Part shown: in pieces, positions 25,252 to 36,474 of the stretch
How positions within the stretch are numbered: the stretch's first letter is position 1
Layout of the letters: each line of letters opens with the position of its first letter
Program-made: the position numbers and the translations under genes
The notes under the pieces: model-generated
Told to the model about the DNA's origin: nothing
What the model saw: the letters and a program-made list of their open reading frames with translations, nothing else
The model's database searches: none
Assembly: GCA_036924285.1 (NCBI GenBank)
Contig: JAYKYS010000015.1
Location: forward strand, 6,138,001-6,202,000
Length of the DNA: 64,000 nucleotides
Reading direction: 5' to 3'
Source of the DNA: Asterella californica
Taxonomy: Eukaryota; Streptophyta; Marchantiopsida; Marchantiales; Aytoniaceae

Positions 25252-26560
25252 AATACAGAATGGAGACTAACAAGTTACTGTAAGGTCACGGTTCCAGAGC
25301 TGAAGCCCCAGTGCCTCACTCAAACAACGCCAGATACCATCAAACATCACCATATCAGTTTATTCTTTCACGTCGACAGTGGATGTGATTCTCCTCAAGT
25401 TCCCTTACGCAATATGCTCCGTTGACTAAGAAGCCATAAAAGTATAGCGCATGATACGCGTGCAGCTGCTACGCACAGCAGCAAACCTTCTCTAGCATAA
25501 TGCACTGCTCGAGATATTCACGATCGTTCGACTTTGTTCTCAAATCATGATTCTCGAAGACGGCGCATTCATGGAAGAAATACAAAAATTAGAGTTCGCC
25601 AGCTGGGTTGGCATTGCAGCTAATTACGAATGCTGCTTCTCATCCGAACACTTTGATCAGATGATCAAAGTCGCATAAACCTCCGCATCATATCTCACGG
25701 ATTGCTGATGCCAAAGTACAATCATGCGTACCAACGGAAGCTTGCTATCGGGAGATCAAGCAATCGGTACTTAGAGCGGTACTACAGGAACTACCAGCAA
25801 AGTGTATCTCACGGCCACTCCACTTTATATGAGACGAGAATGTCAAGCACGGCCATAACACTCAAACGACCATGTAAACTTGACGCGATCCTGACACAGC
25901 GCAGCAACGGCATACACTGGGCCTAAATCATACAACCAAATGCAGCACAACTGCTGAAACAATGCATAATTACAGCACCGAGTGGTCCGTTTAGAAACAA
26001 ACGAATAGACAGGGAAGGGAGGCGAGCCTACACGCAGGAGCGGAACCGTTTACTACTCATTCACGTCCCTCCACTTCCCAAGCTCAAGCCGGAGCTCAGC
26101 TGCAGCCGGAATCGAATCACCATTGCACCCAGACACCAAAACTGAACGGATGTTCCGTCACGACCGTTTCGCCAACTGCAGGACGTCCTTATCCTCTCGC
26201 TTCGAATCGAACTCAACGCTAAACGCTTACCAGCGTCTGGAAACTGGACGAGACCATCACACAGCAGCGGAGGTGGCCATTGCCATGCTGCACTTGACTC
26301 CACTCCACGCCTCTCCTCCTCCGCTGCTCTCTGCTCCTCTCCTTCCTTTCCCTTCCCCTCCCCTCCCTTTCCGTTTCCCTGTCAGTGGATGATTGCCCCT
26401 TCCCTGTGTCTCCTTCGTTCCTACCACTCCGCTGCTAAGCTCGTAGCCAAGGAGGAGCTGGCGAGAGAGGAGCTTTGTTGTGAGCGGCTCCCGAAGGCAA
26501 TCAGAGGGAGAGTGAGTGAGCGAGTGAAGTAGAAATGGCTGCCATGATTATCACGGGTCC
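25252..26560 (-). promoter_or_regulatory. Upstream region of the methyltransferase gene
   Basis: This region should carry the minus-strand promoter and 5' UTR. A pyrimidine-rich tract on the plus strand at 26285-26385 becomes a GA-rich tract in the transcript sense, common in plant 5' UTRs. No TATA box can be assigned with confidence, and a 5' UTR intron is possible. This is inferred from position and composition. Confidence 0.3.
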
Positions 26561-27841
26561 CACTTGCACAGCCGGCCATGCCAACCCTAAACCTGGGCCT
26601 AAAGTCCAGCTGTTGACCGGTTAGAGCACATATATCACCGGCAACTAGTACTAACTAGTAGACCAGTAGGACCCAAGCACTAAATAGTGTGGGCTAAACC
26701 CTCTCCTCGCAGTACGCTCCCACCTGTTACCTGTGACTGCCCGCGAACCCGCTAAGCTCTAACCCGTGATAATCTACCTGAGACCTGATTCTGTTCAACG
26801 ATTTCTCTGTGTGTGGGGTTCATCTCTTCACCTGTTTATTCTTTCACTTGTTTAACCTCACTCACTGATAGGAAGCTTGAACTCATGATCCCTTGACTGC
26901 AGCAGCTCGTTTCGGTGCTTCTGTTTTATATGTTTCGGTACTTTACACCCCATGTGAGTAAAGCGCTGCGCAAATCTTCGCCCACAGAGCCCACACTGAA
27001 CCGATGTGGATTCTTTTGCCGATGTACGCTGTTTCCTTCAGCGCACAAGCTCTACCGTGGTTCTGGAATGAAGCTCTACCGTGGTTCACGAATGTGGATT
27101 GCACTCCGACTGCATTCCAACTACACTCCGTGTCTGAGGATCCGGAAGACAAGCACCGAAGGAGGAGAAAAATGGAAAACGAAGTTCCTGTTGCGAAATG
27201 GGTTATTATTTAACTTATTATTCACGTCTAACCTGACCGGAATGGTTTTCACTCGTTGTAATCATGCGACTTAGGAAAAATATAAATAAATTCAAACATA
27301 AAATCATGCGGCTTAGGACTCCTCGAATATGCATTCCCCCTCCATCAAAGTGAACATCCAAAGTACACACATGCCAAGGGGAAGGTAAAAGACAAGCGTG
27401 TTCTACACGAGATAAATAATCAAAGGAAAGAGTTCAACATGAACAAATTAGAATGATTTTTTTACATTTATCAAAGAGAAGTGATAATTTTAAGTTTTTC
27501 ATGACAGCTATTAGAAGCAATAATATTATAATACGATCCCGAGTAAACTTGACAAGTGAATACGTGATCAAAATGAAGATTGGCATGAATCTAGAAACAG
27601 GACAAACCAAATGTGGTTAATGTTGAGACTGATCACAGAAAAAATAAACACGTTAAGAATTTTCACACTTGGTAACACTTCATGAATAAAACCATGAGAG
27701 AAACGTAAAAAAAAAACTCCAACTTTGTTATATAGTTTACATAGAGAACGGATAAACTACAGCTTTTCTTGATAGTTTAATTTATTACCTGACTTTTCTC
27801 AATAGAAAAGATAATTTATAAATTAAATTATTTCTTGACTG

Positions 27842-27945
27842 TTTATTTTATTACCTAGTCCTTCTTGATGGAAGAGTTAAGTAATAAATTAAACTTTTGT
27901 ATATTTTCTCTTCCATTGAAAGATTACATTAGGTGAATATGCATG
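27842..27945 (+). repeat. Hairpin plus GAATATGCAT module (outlying copy)
   Basis: An imperfect inverted repeat (TTTATTTTATTACCTA ... TTAAGTAATAAATTAAA) around a CCTTC/GGAAG core is followed by a TTTTCTCTTCC stretch and AGGTGAATATGCATG. The same order recurs at about 35177, 35922, 36371, 36815, 40573 and 40851. Confidence 0.6.
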
Positions 27946-28249
27946 ATATGCATGGTTGTCCGAATGGAGGAACGTTGTTAAGACGTCACCGCACCAAGCT
28001 TTTTGACTATTGTTTTCTGATCCAAGCTTCTCGAAGTTTAAGGTCGGTAATAACAGTATCACTGCACCATTTCCGCTTATTGTCATTTCGACTAGTCTGG
28101 ACCTCTCCACAGATTAAGGAATAATCTGTTTGACCCCTTCCGATAACATCTGATTACTAGTTTTCTGGGTTCGCACGCTTAAGTGAGTGTTTAGGGACTT
28201 GTGCCGGGTCAGTTCGGCTATATCACTGGTCCCAAAGTCTGAGGGTATT

Positions 28250-28293
28250 TGACAAAGTATTGATGAGTTACTGACAAAGTATTGATGAGTTAC
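28250..28293. repeat. 22-bp exact tandem duplication
   Basis: The unit TGACAAAGTATTGATGAGTTAC occurs twice head to tail with no mismatch, which suggests a recent replication slip or fill-in event. Confidence 0.9.
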
Positions 28294-30769
28294 TGTTAGA
28301 TTTTCAGACTAATAAAACAACAAAAAACACCATACACGTGTAGTTGCATCGGTGATGGTTGTTTTTCTTAAAAAACTCAGATAAGCAGAAACAAAAAGCG
28401 TGGTGCGGTGATGCCCTTAGTTACTATCGTGAGCAGTAAGATAATCGTCAGGATAAAGAGGGAGAACTGGTGGGAAAGATTAAGCGAATATAGATCCAAA
28501 GTTACCTCAGCAACCATGGAATGGAAAAGGAAAAAACATCAAATAAGTGCTAAAATTGATATCAAATTTATTTGCAATTTGGAATAATTATTTCGGTGGG
28601 TGAAAGTTTACTTGCAAGGTAGAGAAAATCATCAGTAAAACATTATCTAAATTCGTGCACAAGAAGTGATATAACTAGTTAATAAGTTCTCACATGCTCT
28701 GGTCCCAGGTTAAGTCTGTTTACCTTGGTTGAGGAAAAACCAATAAACATGTAAATAAAGTGGAATGAGATGGATTTGGAAACCTAGTGGTATTGCTTGC
28801 TGAAGTATGAGAGAATTCTATGCGGTGAGTTTTTACGTTTAGGTACCATGATCCACTGTGTATGTAGTTAGACATTGGTACTACCCGGCTATAATCAACT
28901 ACGGCCGCTACCATAAGTCGCCCATGTGTCATGGTAAAGTTCTATGTTAATTCGTGTAAAGAAAAAAGCTTTTTAACTATCAACGAAATAACATGGAGGA
29001 GAACAAGGAAAGCAGATAAGGGAAGGAACTCCAGTAAACGTGTTCTCCTCCATCAAACGCGTTCGTGTCTGTCGACTGCTCATGTGATTCCAGCAACAAC
29101 AGGGTAAAGGTGCATCGAGTAGTATCACCCGGTAGAAGGACAATCGTCCAACGACTCAGGTGCGGCAACCCCGTGATATCTGCAAACAAGCACGGGACCG
29201 ACCGGTCCTAGTGACCCTAAGTACAACACCCGATTCGATTGGTCAAAGCCGTTGGATGCGCACCAGGCAATTACAGCAGAGTAGAAAAAGGCGCTAGATT
29301 AGCAGTGACAGCTAGCTTTAACTTTCTCTGTTTTATGGACTTTTTCTGTTTCATTCACTGTTACCACTTTTTATAGTGGCTGGAAACTGCAGGATGGAGC
29401 ATGTGATAATCCGATATGCCTATTCATATTATACCCACGCGCTATTATTACGTATAGTTGACTTGGTGTAGAATTTCCTTTTACGGACTGTCGAATTCTG
29501 TCATTTTTCCCTTCCACTTGGACATCTTTAGGTCTAACTTCTAAGTTATTTTCGCGCTCTCCATGTTATGTACTAGGTTCTTGTAAACTCTCTTCTCTGG
29601 GCATGGTCGCCTTTCTCGCCACAGAGAAGAGAATGTGTTTGTAAACAAGGTGCTATGCATCCAGTGCTCTGGGTAAAATTTTCCGAGACCGGTAAATGAA
29701 TGGGAGTCGGTTTATGCTGATCATCTACCGATTTTGCTGGTTCTTTTAACAAGTGATTTGTCGTCATGTAATTTTTTAATCTGTAAAAGTTTCGAATGTT
29801 CATCATTTAATCGACTTTTGAGAATTTCAATCGGTTGAGAATACAAAGAATGCAGGTTAGCCCTGAGCACTAAATGCATTTAGTACAGCATCGTGGAGGA
29901 TATGAGAATAAATATTAAAAATATATAAAACTAAAACTGAAAACAATAATTCTTTTTCTTTTTTCTAAAAGAATTTCATAAAATTCACCGTTAGGTATGC
30001 AATTTTATGCTAGCAAATAATATTTTCTCCATTTTATGTTCAATCATATGCTGGCGATTGCGGTCAATGCAGTGAGCACTTCATCTGCAGAAGATTTGTA
30101 GGATTAGTGAAAATTTATGAAAAGAGTTGATGAATAGGCAAGTAGTTGCCAAATATTGTCAAATTCCTAATTTGATTTCAGTAACTATGATGGTTAGTGA
30201 GTTATTCCCTTGTACGTCTTTCAACATGCATCTGTATGAGACTTCTTTCCATTTTTTTCTTTCTAAAACCTCTACTGGGACATAATACGATTTACACCCC
30301 AGACCAGTCCAGAAGATGACAAACGGGAAGTGAGGTGAAAACTTATCTCTGCAATTGGTTGGAGTCCACATTATTTCGATGAAGAGTAAATTATTCGTGA
30401 CATGAAAATTAATGAGTGATATGAAAATAGTTCTGGATTACTGTTCGCAAAAGGACGTGTAATAAAGAAAGAAAATAAATCGAAAAATATCTGATTCTCG
30501 AAGAAGTCACTTTCGTTCTTTCTTTTGAATTGTTCAAAGAGAAAGGATAGAGAAAGTTTCATTTAGTATTTCTAGAAAAGAAAAGAGAACCACTTGGATG
30601 CGGATCCGGAAAGAGAAGAAAACAAAACTATAAACTGAGGAAAATTTACTCCCATTCTGCAACAAAATCCTCTCGTCGATGGAACGAATGCTTTCTTTTT
30701 AACTGTCAATTTTCAAAAAATTTATCACTTTGGTTAAAGGGGTGAAGGATGAAAAAGATGAGATAAAGA

Positions 30770-30829
30770 TATAGAAAGATAGATACTTCGAGGACACTCC
30801 AAGAAGAGAGAGCGAGTAAGCCTGACTAT
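30770..30829 (-). repeat. 3' LTR remnant of copia B
   Basis: On the minus strand this reads TACTCGCTCTCTCTTCTTGG, then AGTGTCCTCGAAGTATC, and ends TTTCTATA where the intact LTR ends TTTCTACA. It is the last 60 bp of the copia LTR and is joined directly to integrase codons. Confidence 0.8.
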
Positions 30830-30996
30830 GAAGATCTCCATCGGTGTCTGGTTGTGGACTGCCACTGTAGGCGTCCGGTTCAATCAGATACACCGCACAT
30901 GAAACAGCTTCTGTCTAGTAAGATCTTGACATGGTCTTCTCATGCAACATCACACGAGCAACTTCTACTTGCGCTCCGCAACCTCGTTCTACTACG
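30830..30996 (-). pseudogene. Copia B integrase, C-terminal fragment
   Basis: On the minus strand the frame reads NP, two TAG codons in place of the usual Q-Q, then NEVAERK-like residues, VEVARVMLHEKTMSRSY, a TAG where Trp is usual, and EAVSCAVYLIEPDAYS. It matches the copia A start at 2542. The stops are each one C-to-T or G-to-A change from the family codon. The fragment continues the integrase that is interrupted at 31509. Confidence 0.8.
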
Positions 30997-31147
30997 GATT
31001 GTGTAATAAGTAGAGTCCTACTTATCAACTAGAGGAGAAATTGGTTTGGTAGAAGTCCTTGGTATAAGAATTAGTTACGGCTAAGTTGGCCGAAGAATAC
31101 ATGCAGCAAATAGTACTTCTACCAATAGGCGAGTGCGCCAAACGTCC

Positions 31148-31306
31148 GCCGGGAAACTTCCAGAAGGAAGTTTCTAGAATGAAGCTTCTAGAACTTTCCA
31201 GCCGGGAAGCTTCCAGAAGGAAGTTTCTAGAAAGAAGCTTCTAGAACTTTCCAGCCAGGAAGCTTCCAGAAGGAAGTTTCTAGAAAGAAGCTTCTAGAAC
31301 TTTCCA
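31148..31306 (+). promoter_or_regulatory. Three 53-bp tandem units of perfect heat-shock elements
   Basis: The units are 31148-31200, 31201-31253 and 31254-31306, differing at only a few bases. Each contains GAAnnTTCnnGAA three times: GGAAGCTTCCAGAAG, then GGAAGTTTCTAGAAA, then GAAGCTTCTAGAACTTTC with a fourth pentamer. These match the consensus bound by plant heat-shock factors (alternating nGAAn pentamers). The array sits about 130 bp upstream of the LTR TATA box. An ACGTGGC word, an abscisic-acid response core, follows at 31318-31324. Function is inferred from the motif. Confidence 0.85.
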
Positions 31307-31438
31307 GCGAGTCTTCTACGTGGCTCATTCTGAACCTCTAGATGTTGTTCTAGATCTAAGGCTGCATGTAAGCCACATCAGCGATCCGCGTGAGAGATGA
31401 GCATTGGTCGGAAGCTGATCATGTACTATTCCTCTCAC

Positions 31439-31447
31439 TATATAAAG
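31439..31447 (+). promoter_or_regulatory. TATA box of the solo LTR
   Basis: TATATAAAG is well placed downstream of the heat-shock-element array and upstream of the short 3' part of the LTR. Transcription would run into the flanking copia B integrase in antisense. Confidence 0.65.
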
Positions 31448-31513
31448 ACTGCGAATGCACCACCACTGGCATTCGAGTTTCGAGTTCACTCTAGAGCCTC
31501 ATCTTACAGATTG

Positions 31514-32448
31514 TAATTGCAAGTCTTTTGGCGTCGAATGTCATGCTCACGGAGATATGCATCGAACTCTCCAAAAAGAAACTCGCATCCTCCATCAAAT
31601 CTCAAACAGAGGATAGATGCTCCAGATTGTTTTTTCATCAACTTGCGGAAAGTCTAGAATGATGACAGTACTTCGAGAGAAGACTTGTTTCTCAACAAAT
31701 AGATCCAAGTATAAAACGAATGATCATCAATGAACGACACAAAGTACTGCAAACCGACCATACTTGGCTGAGAAGCAGTCCATACATCCGTGTGAACAAG
31801 CTCCAGAAGCTTTTTCGCTCTCCTACTTGATCCTTTAAAGGGCTATCTAGCTTGCTTGCCGATCTGACATGCTACATAGACTTCAATGGGCTCACTAGAT
31901 TCGAATTTGGGCAAACTTGTAATCAATTCAGAACTCGGAAGACTTTTCGGCCTCTAAAAGTTCATGTCCCCAATTCGTTTGTGCCAGATGTCAATATCAG
32001 ACACTATTGGACCACTCTATCCATACATGGCAGCCTGTAACTTAAGCGCAGAGGCATCTAGTTTAAACAGCCTATCACTCTTGCTACCTCGAGCTATGAC
32101 AGTGCTATTTGAATCTTCAATAAAGCATCCATCTTTATTGAAGCGCACTTGCAGACCCTGCTCTATCAAATGTCTTACAGATAGCAGATTTCTAGTCAAC
32201 GTGAATACATATAAGACATTTCGTATATCAATAAACGTTGAAGCAGGCATGTCAAGTGGAATGTTACCTTTCTGCTGGATCTTGTGCTTGGTGTCATCTC
32301 CTGTCACCATAAACTGAGGAGTCTCCACAGGGTCGAGTGAATTGAACCACTCCCGATGAAATGTCATGTGACTGATGGCACTAGAGTCGATCACCCAGTC
32401 AATCTGTGGCTCAAAAGCTGCATAACTATGATGCGTTGTAATCAGCAA
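31514..32448 (-). pseudogene. Copia B protease and integrase
   Basis: The minus-strand frame starts near 32448 and reads WVIDSSAISHMTFHREWF, the aspartic protease site. The usual D-S-G is D-S-S here, which should weaken or abolish cleavage. RNVLYVFTLTRNLLSVRHL and GCFIEDSNSTVIARG follow. After a stop near 32017 the gag-pre-integrase word WHKRIG appears. The integrase core then reads ELVHTDVWTASQPS, YFVSFIDDHSFYTW and LRFDGGCEF, keeping the D, D and E positions. The chain reaches HDIRRQKTCNYN and is cut by the solo LTR. Upstream at about 32480-32760 is a Gln/Asn/Arg-rich segment with a decayed zinc knuckle. Confidence 0.85.
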
Positions 32449-32877
32449 CTACTTAGAATAGACTTGCTCAGTGACTGCATAACATTGCTGGTTGTTGTTA
32501 CCTTGCTGGAGGTTGTCGTATTGCTGTCTTTGATTGTTCTGTCGCTTGTAGCATTGATTTGCATTGTGGTCTTACTTCTTGTAGTAGTTATAGGAACCAT
32601 ACTCACGTCTCTAGTTGTTGGAAGAACCAGACTGTTGCTGATTCAGCTAGTTCTGCTGATTCTGCTGCTGTTGCGATTACTGTTGCTGTCCGCGACCCCG
32701 TCCAGTATCTTTTCCACGACCTCTATCTCGAAATCCTCCAAAACTTGCAAAATAGACAGATTCTTGTTGACCCTTCGAAGTAGAACTCCTCAATAGGCGC
32801 ACCTCCTCTCCTAACATCATAGGAATAAGTTCATCAAACCGCGGAAGGAGTTCTCTGGTCGAAATTGCTGTTATGAA

Positions 32878-33358
32878 CTATTTGTACTCTATAGACAGTC
32901 CTTGCAATGTGGCCCCGATCAAGATAGTGGGATCAATCTCGACTTTGATAGAAGATAACTGATCTGCAAACTGCTTGACATGGTTATCGTAGTCGTTGAT
33001 GCACATCGACCCCTTTTTCACAATGAACTGCTGTAGTAATTGCAGCTTCCGTGCCTCTGTTCCTGATTGAAACAAATGCGCGAGTGCATCATAAGCTTTC
33101 TTGGGTGTATCGCAATCTTGAATGTGATCGATCATCAATGCTGAATCTGTCAACGCGATGTGTGAATTGCTTGGTAATATCGCTTCTTCCACTCCTTGAA
33201 TTTTGGGTCGAAAATGGATACATCAAGCGCTTCTCCTCCTCAGTGATAAGATCTCATAGATCTTGTTCTTGCAGGAAAGTCATCATCCGGAACTTCCACA
33301 CTAGGTAGTTGTTCTTGTCGAGCTTCTCTCCAGTGATCAAAGACACGGACTCCGCCAT
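32878..33358 (-). pseudogene. Copia B gag
   Basis: The ATG at 33358 opens MAESVSLITGEKLDKNNYLV, then WKFRMMTFLQEQDL, the usual copia Gag N-terminus that forms the particle. An in-frame TGA follows at once. A frameshift near 33200 leads to LTDSALMIDHIQDCDTPKKA, YDALAHLFQ, LQLLQQFIVKKGSMCINDYD and FADQLSSIKVEID, typical of the UBN2 gag domain. The stops rule out a full product. The 5' leader between the primer site and this start is about 760 bp. Confidence 0.85.
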
Positions 33359-34120
33359 AGTTGCAATGTAGAAATTCTACGAGTTCTGTACGCGAAAAAT
33401 CTCCACGAAGCTCGTCTGCCCACACCTCGCGATCAAGAGTTATCACAAGTCACAACAAGGCAACTCCGTGAAGTCCTCATGCCGTGAGAATGAAGAAAGA
33501 ACCTGTCCGCGAACTGTAGACGTACAAAACACGAGAGAAACATCGAAAGAACACACCAAGAAACTGGACTAAATGAGCTCAGAAATGAGCTCGCGATATC
33601 TTGAAATTTCACAAATTTTTCAAAGTGTCAAGGGCGGAGAGGGGTCTCGAGACACTCCCGTGACTTCAAGGACGGGGCGAGTATGCCGGTACGGCATCCC
33701 ATCCGAGTTAACGACGAGCGGGCGTCGAAAGATGTCCGTCGCAGACCATCAAACCGACGACCACCAGCTTAACTCACCCTAATCAGACCAGTATTTCTTT
33801 TGGACTCAAGTCTTAAAGTTTCGTTTTGGTCGCTAAAGATCCAATTGAAAATCTGCCACTGGAAACCTCCAAATCGGCTGAAACGTGACCGAGTACACAA
33901 TTCGCACCTTCTAAACAAGATAGTCCTTACGGGGCTGCTCGACAGATATCAGCGAGAAAAAATCACGTTCAAAGTTTCTGGTGGCGAGAAAAATGATTTC
34001 GTCTCATCCGAACACATCAGCAGGATAGTGCTCGACATCAGATACAACTCCAGCTGCTCTCTTCTGTACTTCTTCATGCAAAAACTCCATCTTGCTCATC
34101 AACAAGAGACACACGCTCTC

Positions 34121-34136
34121 TACTGCTTTGATATCA
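34121..34136 (-). other. Primer-binding site of copia B
   Basis: Directly after the 5' LTR the minus strand reads TGATATCAAAGCAGTA, close to the plant initiator-Met tRNA complement (TGGTATCAGAGC), where minus-strand cDNA synthesis would start. Confidence 0.75.
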
Positions 34137-34351
34137 TGTAGAAAATCGATATGAGGACACTCCAAGAAGAGAGAGCGAGTAGACAAGGAAGTAAAATAGG
34201 AATGAGATAGGGTGATTGCCATGTATATATAGTGAGGGTGAGTACAAGAGAAACCCTAATGGTGGGTTAACTCTCTAACTAACTATAACTACCTAAACCA
34301 CTCCGGTTTATATTAGCCGGTGATCTACTAGAGCTTGGGACTATATCAACA
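34137..34351 (-). repeat. 5' LTR of copia B
   Basis: On the minus strand it starts TGTTGATATAGTCCC and ends GATTTTCTACA. It is 215 bp and matches the copia A 3' LTR throughout. The primer site follows on its internal side and the AAAGA target duplication on its outer side. Confidence 0.9.
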
Positions 34352-35176
34352 AAAGAGACGAGATTGTGAGCTGTCATTGGTCGTAATATTATAATATTAT
34401 ATTTATGATACTTTAATGTATGACAAAACCTTTGGCCAACAAAAAGTTTTTCTGAAGTTAATGTGCTTGTGAATTTAACCTCCTTCATCTTGAGATGGAA
34501 AAGGTGGATATGCATGCAAGGTCAACATCGGAAAGCTTTGTTCACTTGCTGTTATCAAATATACATAAGTGTTATATGATCAAGTTAATAGAAATAAAAT
34601 TATCTATAAATAGTAAGCAATAGCCAGACGTGGACATGAGAGAAGATCTATAGAAACTATAAGTATAAACTCACGCACTAGAAAAACTACACACGCGACA
34701 ACCTGCTAATGAGAGAAATTATTTAACCCATACGTTTATCTACGACCTAACTCCGCCGAGTATCCGAAGATGTAGGAGGTGAATATGCATCCAAAGTGTA
34801 CTTCCGGTCGGGTGGAGGAAAAAGATAAACGTGACAAAAATGTAAAAGTATTTTCCTTCCCTCCTATAACAACATGTATGGGAGTCGACACGGCAAACTA
34901 TGAGACGAAACAGAAAAGGATAGTAATACGAGAAATATATCTGGGTCATAGGACCAGACACACAAACGCGGGTGCCTTTGAGATTATGAAATTATATAAA
35001 TATTATAAATGAAATTTTAAATATTTTAGAAAAAAGATTTAGTTTTATATATATTATATGTTAACTCTGAAGTACATGCAGGATGTTACGGAGAAAAACT
35101 ATAAGCAAAGTAGGTTGGAGCGCCAAAAACGTAAATGTTGAATACAGTCTTGTCATAATAATCTTTCTATAAGAAA

Positions 35177-35228
35177 TTTAATTTATCACCTAACCCTTCC
35201 AGTCAGGAAGGTTAGGTGATAAATTAAA
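35177..35228. repeat. Best-preserved module hairpin
   Basis: Left arm 35177-35200 and right arm 35206-35228 pair almost completely around the loop AGTCA, with one bulged base. The arm reads TTTAATTTATCACCTAACCC and then TTCC. A GAAATATGCAAG box follows 40 bp downstream. Confidence 0.85.
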
Positions 35229-36370
35229 CGCCCTTGTCTATTCCCCTCTCCCGAACATGGAAGAGGTGAAATATGCAAGGAAGTAAATGTTTGTGAATGT
35301 GCAGGCACCTCGCTCAATTTTGTTTGAATGTGCTTTTGATCAAAGGGAATGCATCGTACAACGAGTTGAAACAACATATATGTGGCGTTTGTAGCTATAT
35401 ATGACACCAAATCGTTTAAGTAGCAGTTATTTTGTCAAGGATTGAACCTTTGTTTTAACGATAAGATCATTATATAGAAGAAAATTAAAAGCTTAAATGC
35501 CATAGGGTAACGGACATGGAACATGAGTACGAAACACCCTAGAGTAGACCAATGTGGCCTCGCTACCAAGTGGGTCTGCAAACAAGAAACGAACTGTCCC
35601 CAAAAAAAAAAAACATTTTTGCCCCAATAAAGTACATTGAATGCCGTCAACCCTAAGCACGTATGTAGTTAAGATAAGGTGAATATGCATGCAACATGAA
35701 CTTCCGGGGAACAGTTGTCTCTTTGCGAAAAATATTTAAATATTAAGTATAATTTTTATATTAAATTTAAATAATATACTAAACTATTTATAAATATTAA
35801 ATATTAAGTCAACCTGGATGCAACAGATAATCCATAAAGAGAAAAGTGGAATGCGTTCCCACTTGTATAGATCCAAGAGACTGGAAGCAAAAAATAAAGA
35901 AATAAAATAAAATATATTATATTATTTAACCTTTCCCAGCGAAAGGGTTAGATAATAAATTGAATCACATGAATATTTTTCTCTTTTGAACTCCGAAGAA
36001 GAAGGTGAATATGCATTCGAAGTGCCCTTTTGGCTGAGGGAAAGAAAACGACAAACATCCAAATAAACTACAAAATTTTCATAAAAGATTGATCAAAACT
36101 GGTTTTAAAAATAGATAGTGAAAAATACATCGACAGTACTTACAAATAATATTTGTGTTTGTTTAGATTCTGAGAGAACATAAAAAGGTGGATTTTAGAA
36201 AGTCAAAATATTCTAAATTTAAATGACTAAATTTAAATTCCACACTGCTTCATCTGATTACACGTTGTCATTGCAGTCACTGAAAATCCACAAGTAATCC
36301 CTCGAGACTGAACCTATTTCTGATATTAATGCTTGTGATTTCTACGACTAATAATACTTATTTCACGGGT

Positions 36371-36474
36371 TTTAATTTATAGCCTAACTCTTCCAAGAGG
36401 AAAAGTCAAGACATAAATTAAAAACTATGTATATTTTCCCACTTCCGAACTTGGAAGAGGGTGAATATGCAAGC
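36371..36474 (+). repeat. Module copy: hairpin plus GAATATGCAAG
   Basis: TTTAATTTATAGCCTAACTC pairs imperfectly with the segment ending ATAAATTAAAA. Then come CTTCCGAACTTGGAAGAG and GGTGAATATGCAAG, the same order as at 35177-35280. Confidence 0.7.

Larger units (their letters stand above)
26561..30764. other. Spacer with short tandem duplications
   Basis: No gene is recognised. AGCTCTACCGTGGTTC occurs twice 23 bp apart near 27049 and 27072. One hairpin/ATGCAT module lies at 27842-27945, and a 22-bp tandem duplication at 28250-28293. Confidence 0.45.
31002..31508 (+). mobile_element. Solo LTR carrying a heat-shock-element array
   Basis: The 507-bp insert begins TGTAATAAGTAG and ends CATCTTACA, so it has TG...CA ends with a TGTAA/TTACA inversion. 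It is flanked by the exact duplication GATTG (30997-31001 and 31509-31513) inside copia B integrase codons. No internal element sequence remains, so it is a solo LTR, the usual product of recombination between two LTRs. A TATA box at 31439 gives plus-strand transcription, leaving about 60 bp to the LTR end. The parent family is unknown. It differs from the copia A/B LTR and from the gypsy LTR. Confidence 0.85.
30770..34351 (-). mobile_element. Ty1/copia B retrotransposon, internally deleted
   Basis: The element is bounded by the 5-bp duplication AAAGA (30765-30769 and 34352-34356). In minus-strand order it holds the 5' LTR, primer site, gag, protease, integrase, and a jump from the integrase C-terminus straight into the last 60 bp of the 3' LTR. 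RT and RNase H are therefore deleted. A solo LTR of another family interrupts the integrase. Its LTR matches that of copia A, so the two belong to one family. Confidence 0.88.

Noticed and set aside
32356..32796. Long plus-strand frame rich in Leu and Val, like a membrane protein
   Set aside because: It is the reverse complement of the Gln/Asn-rich region of copia B gag-pol on the minus strand, an antisense artefact.
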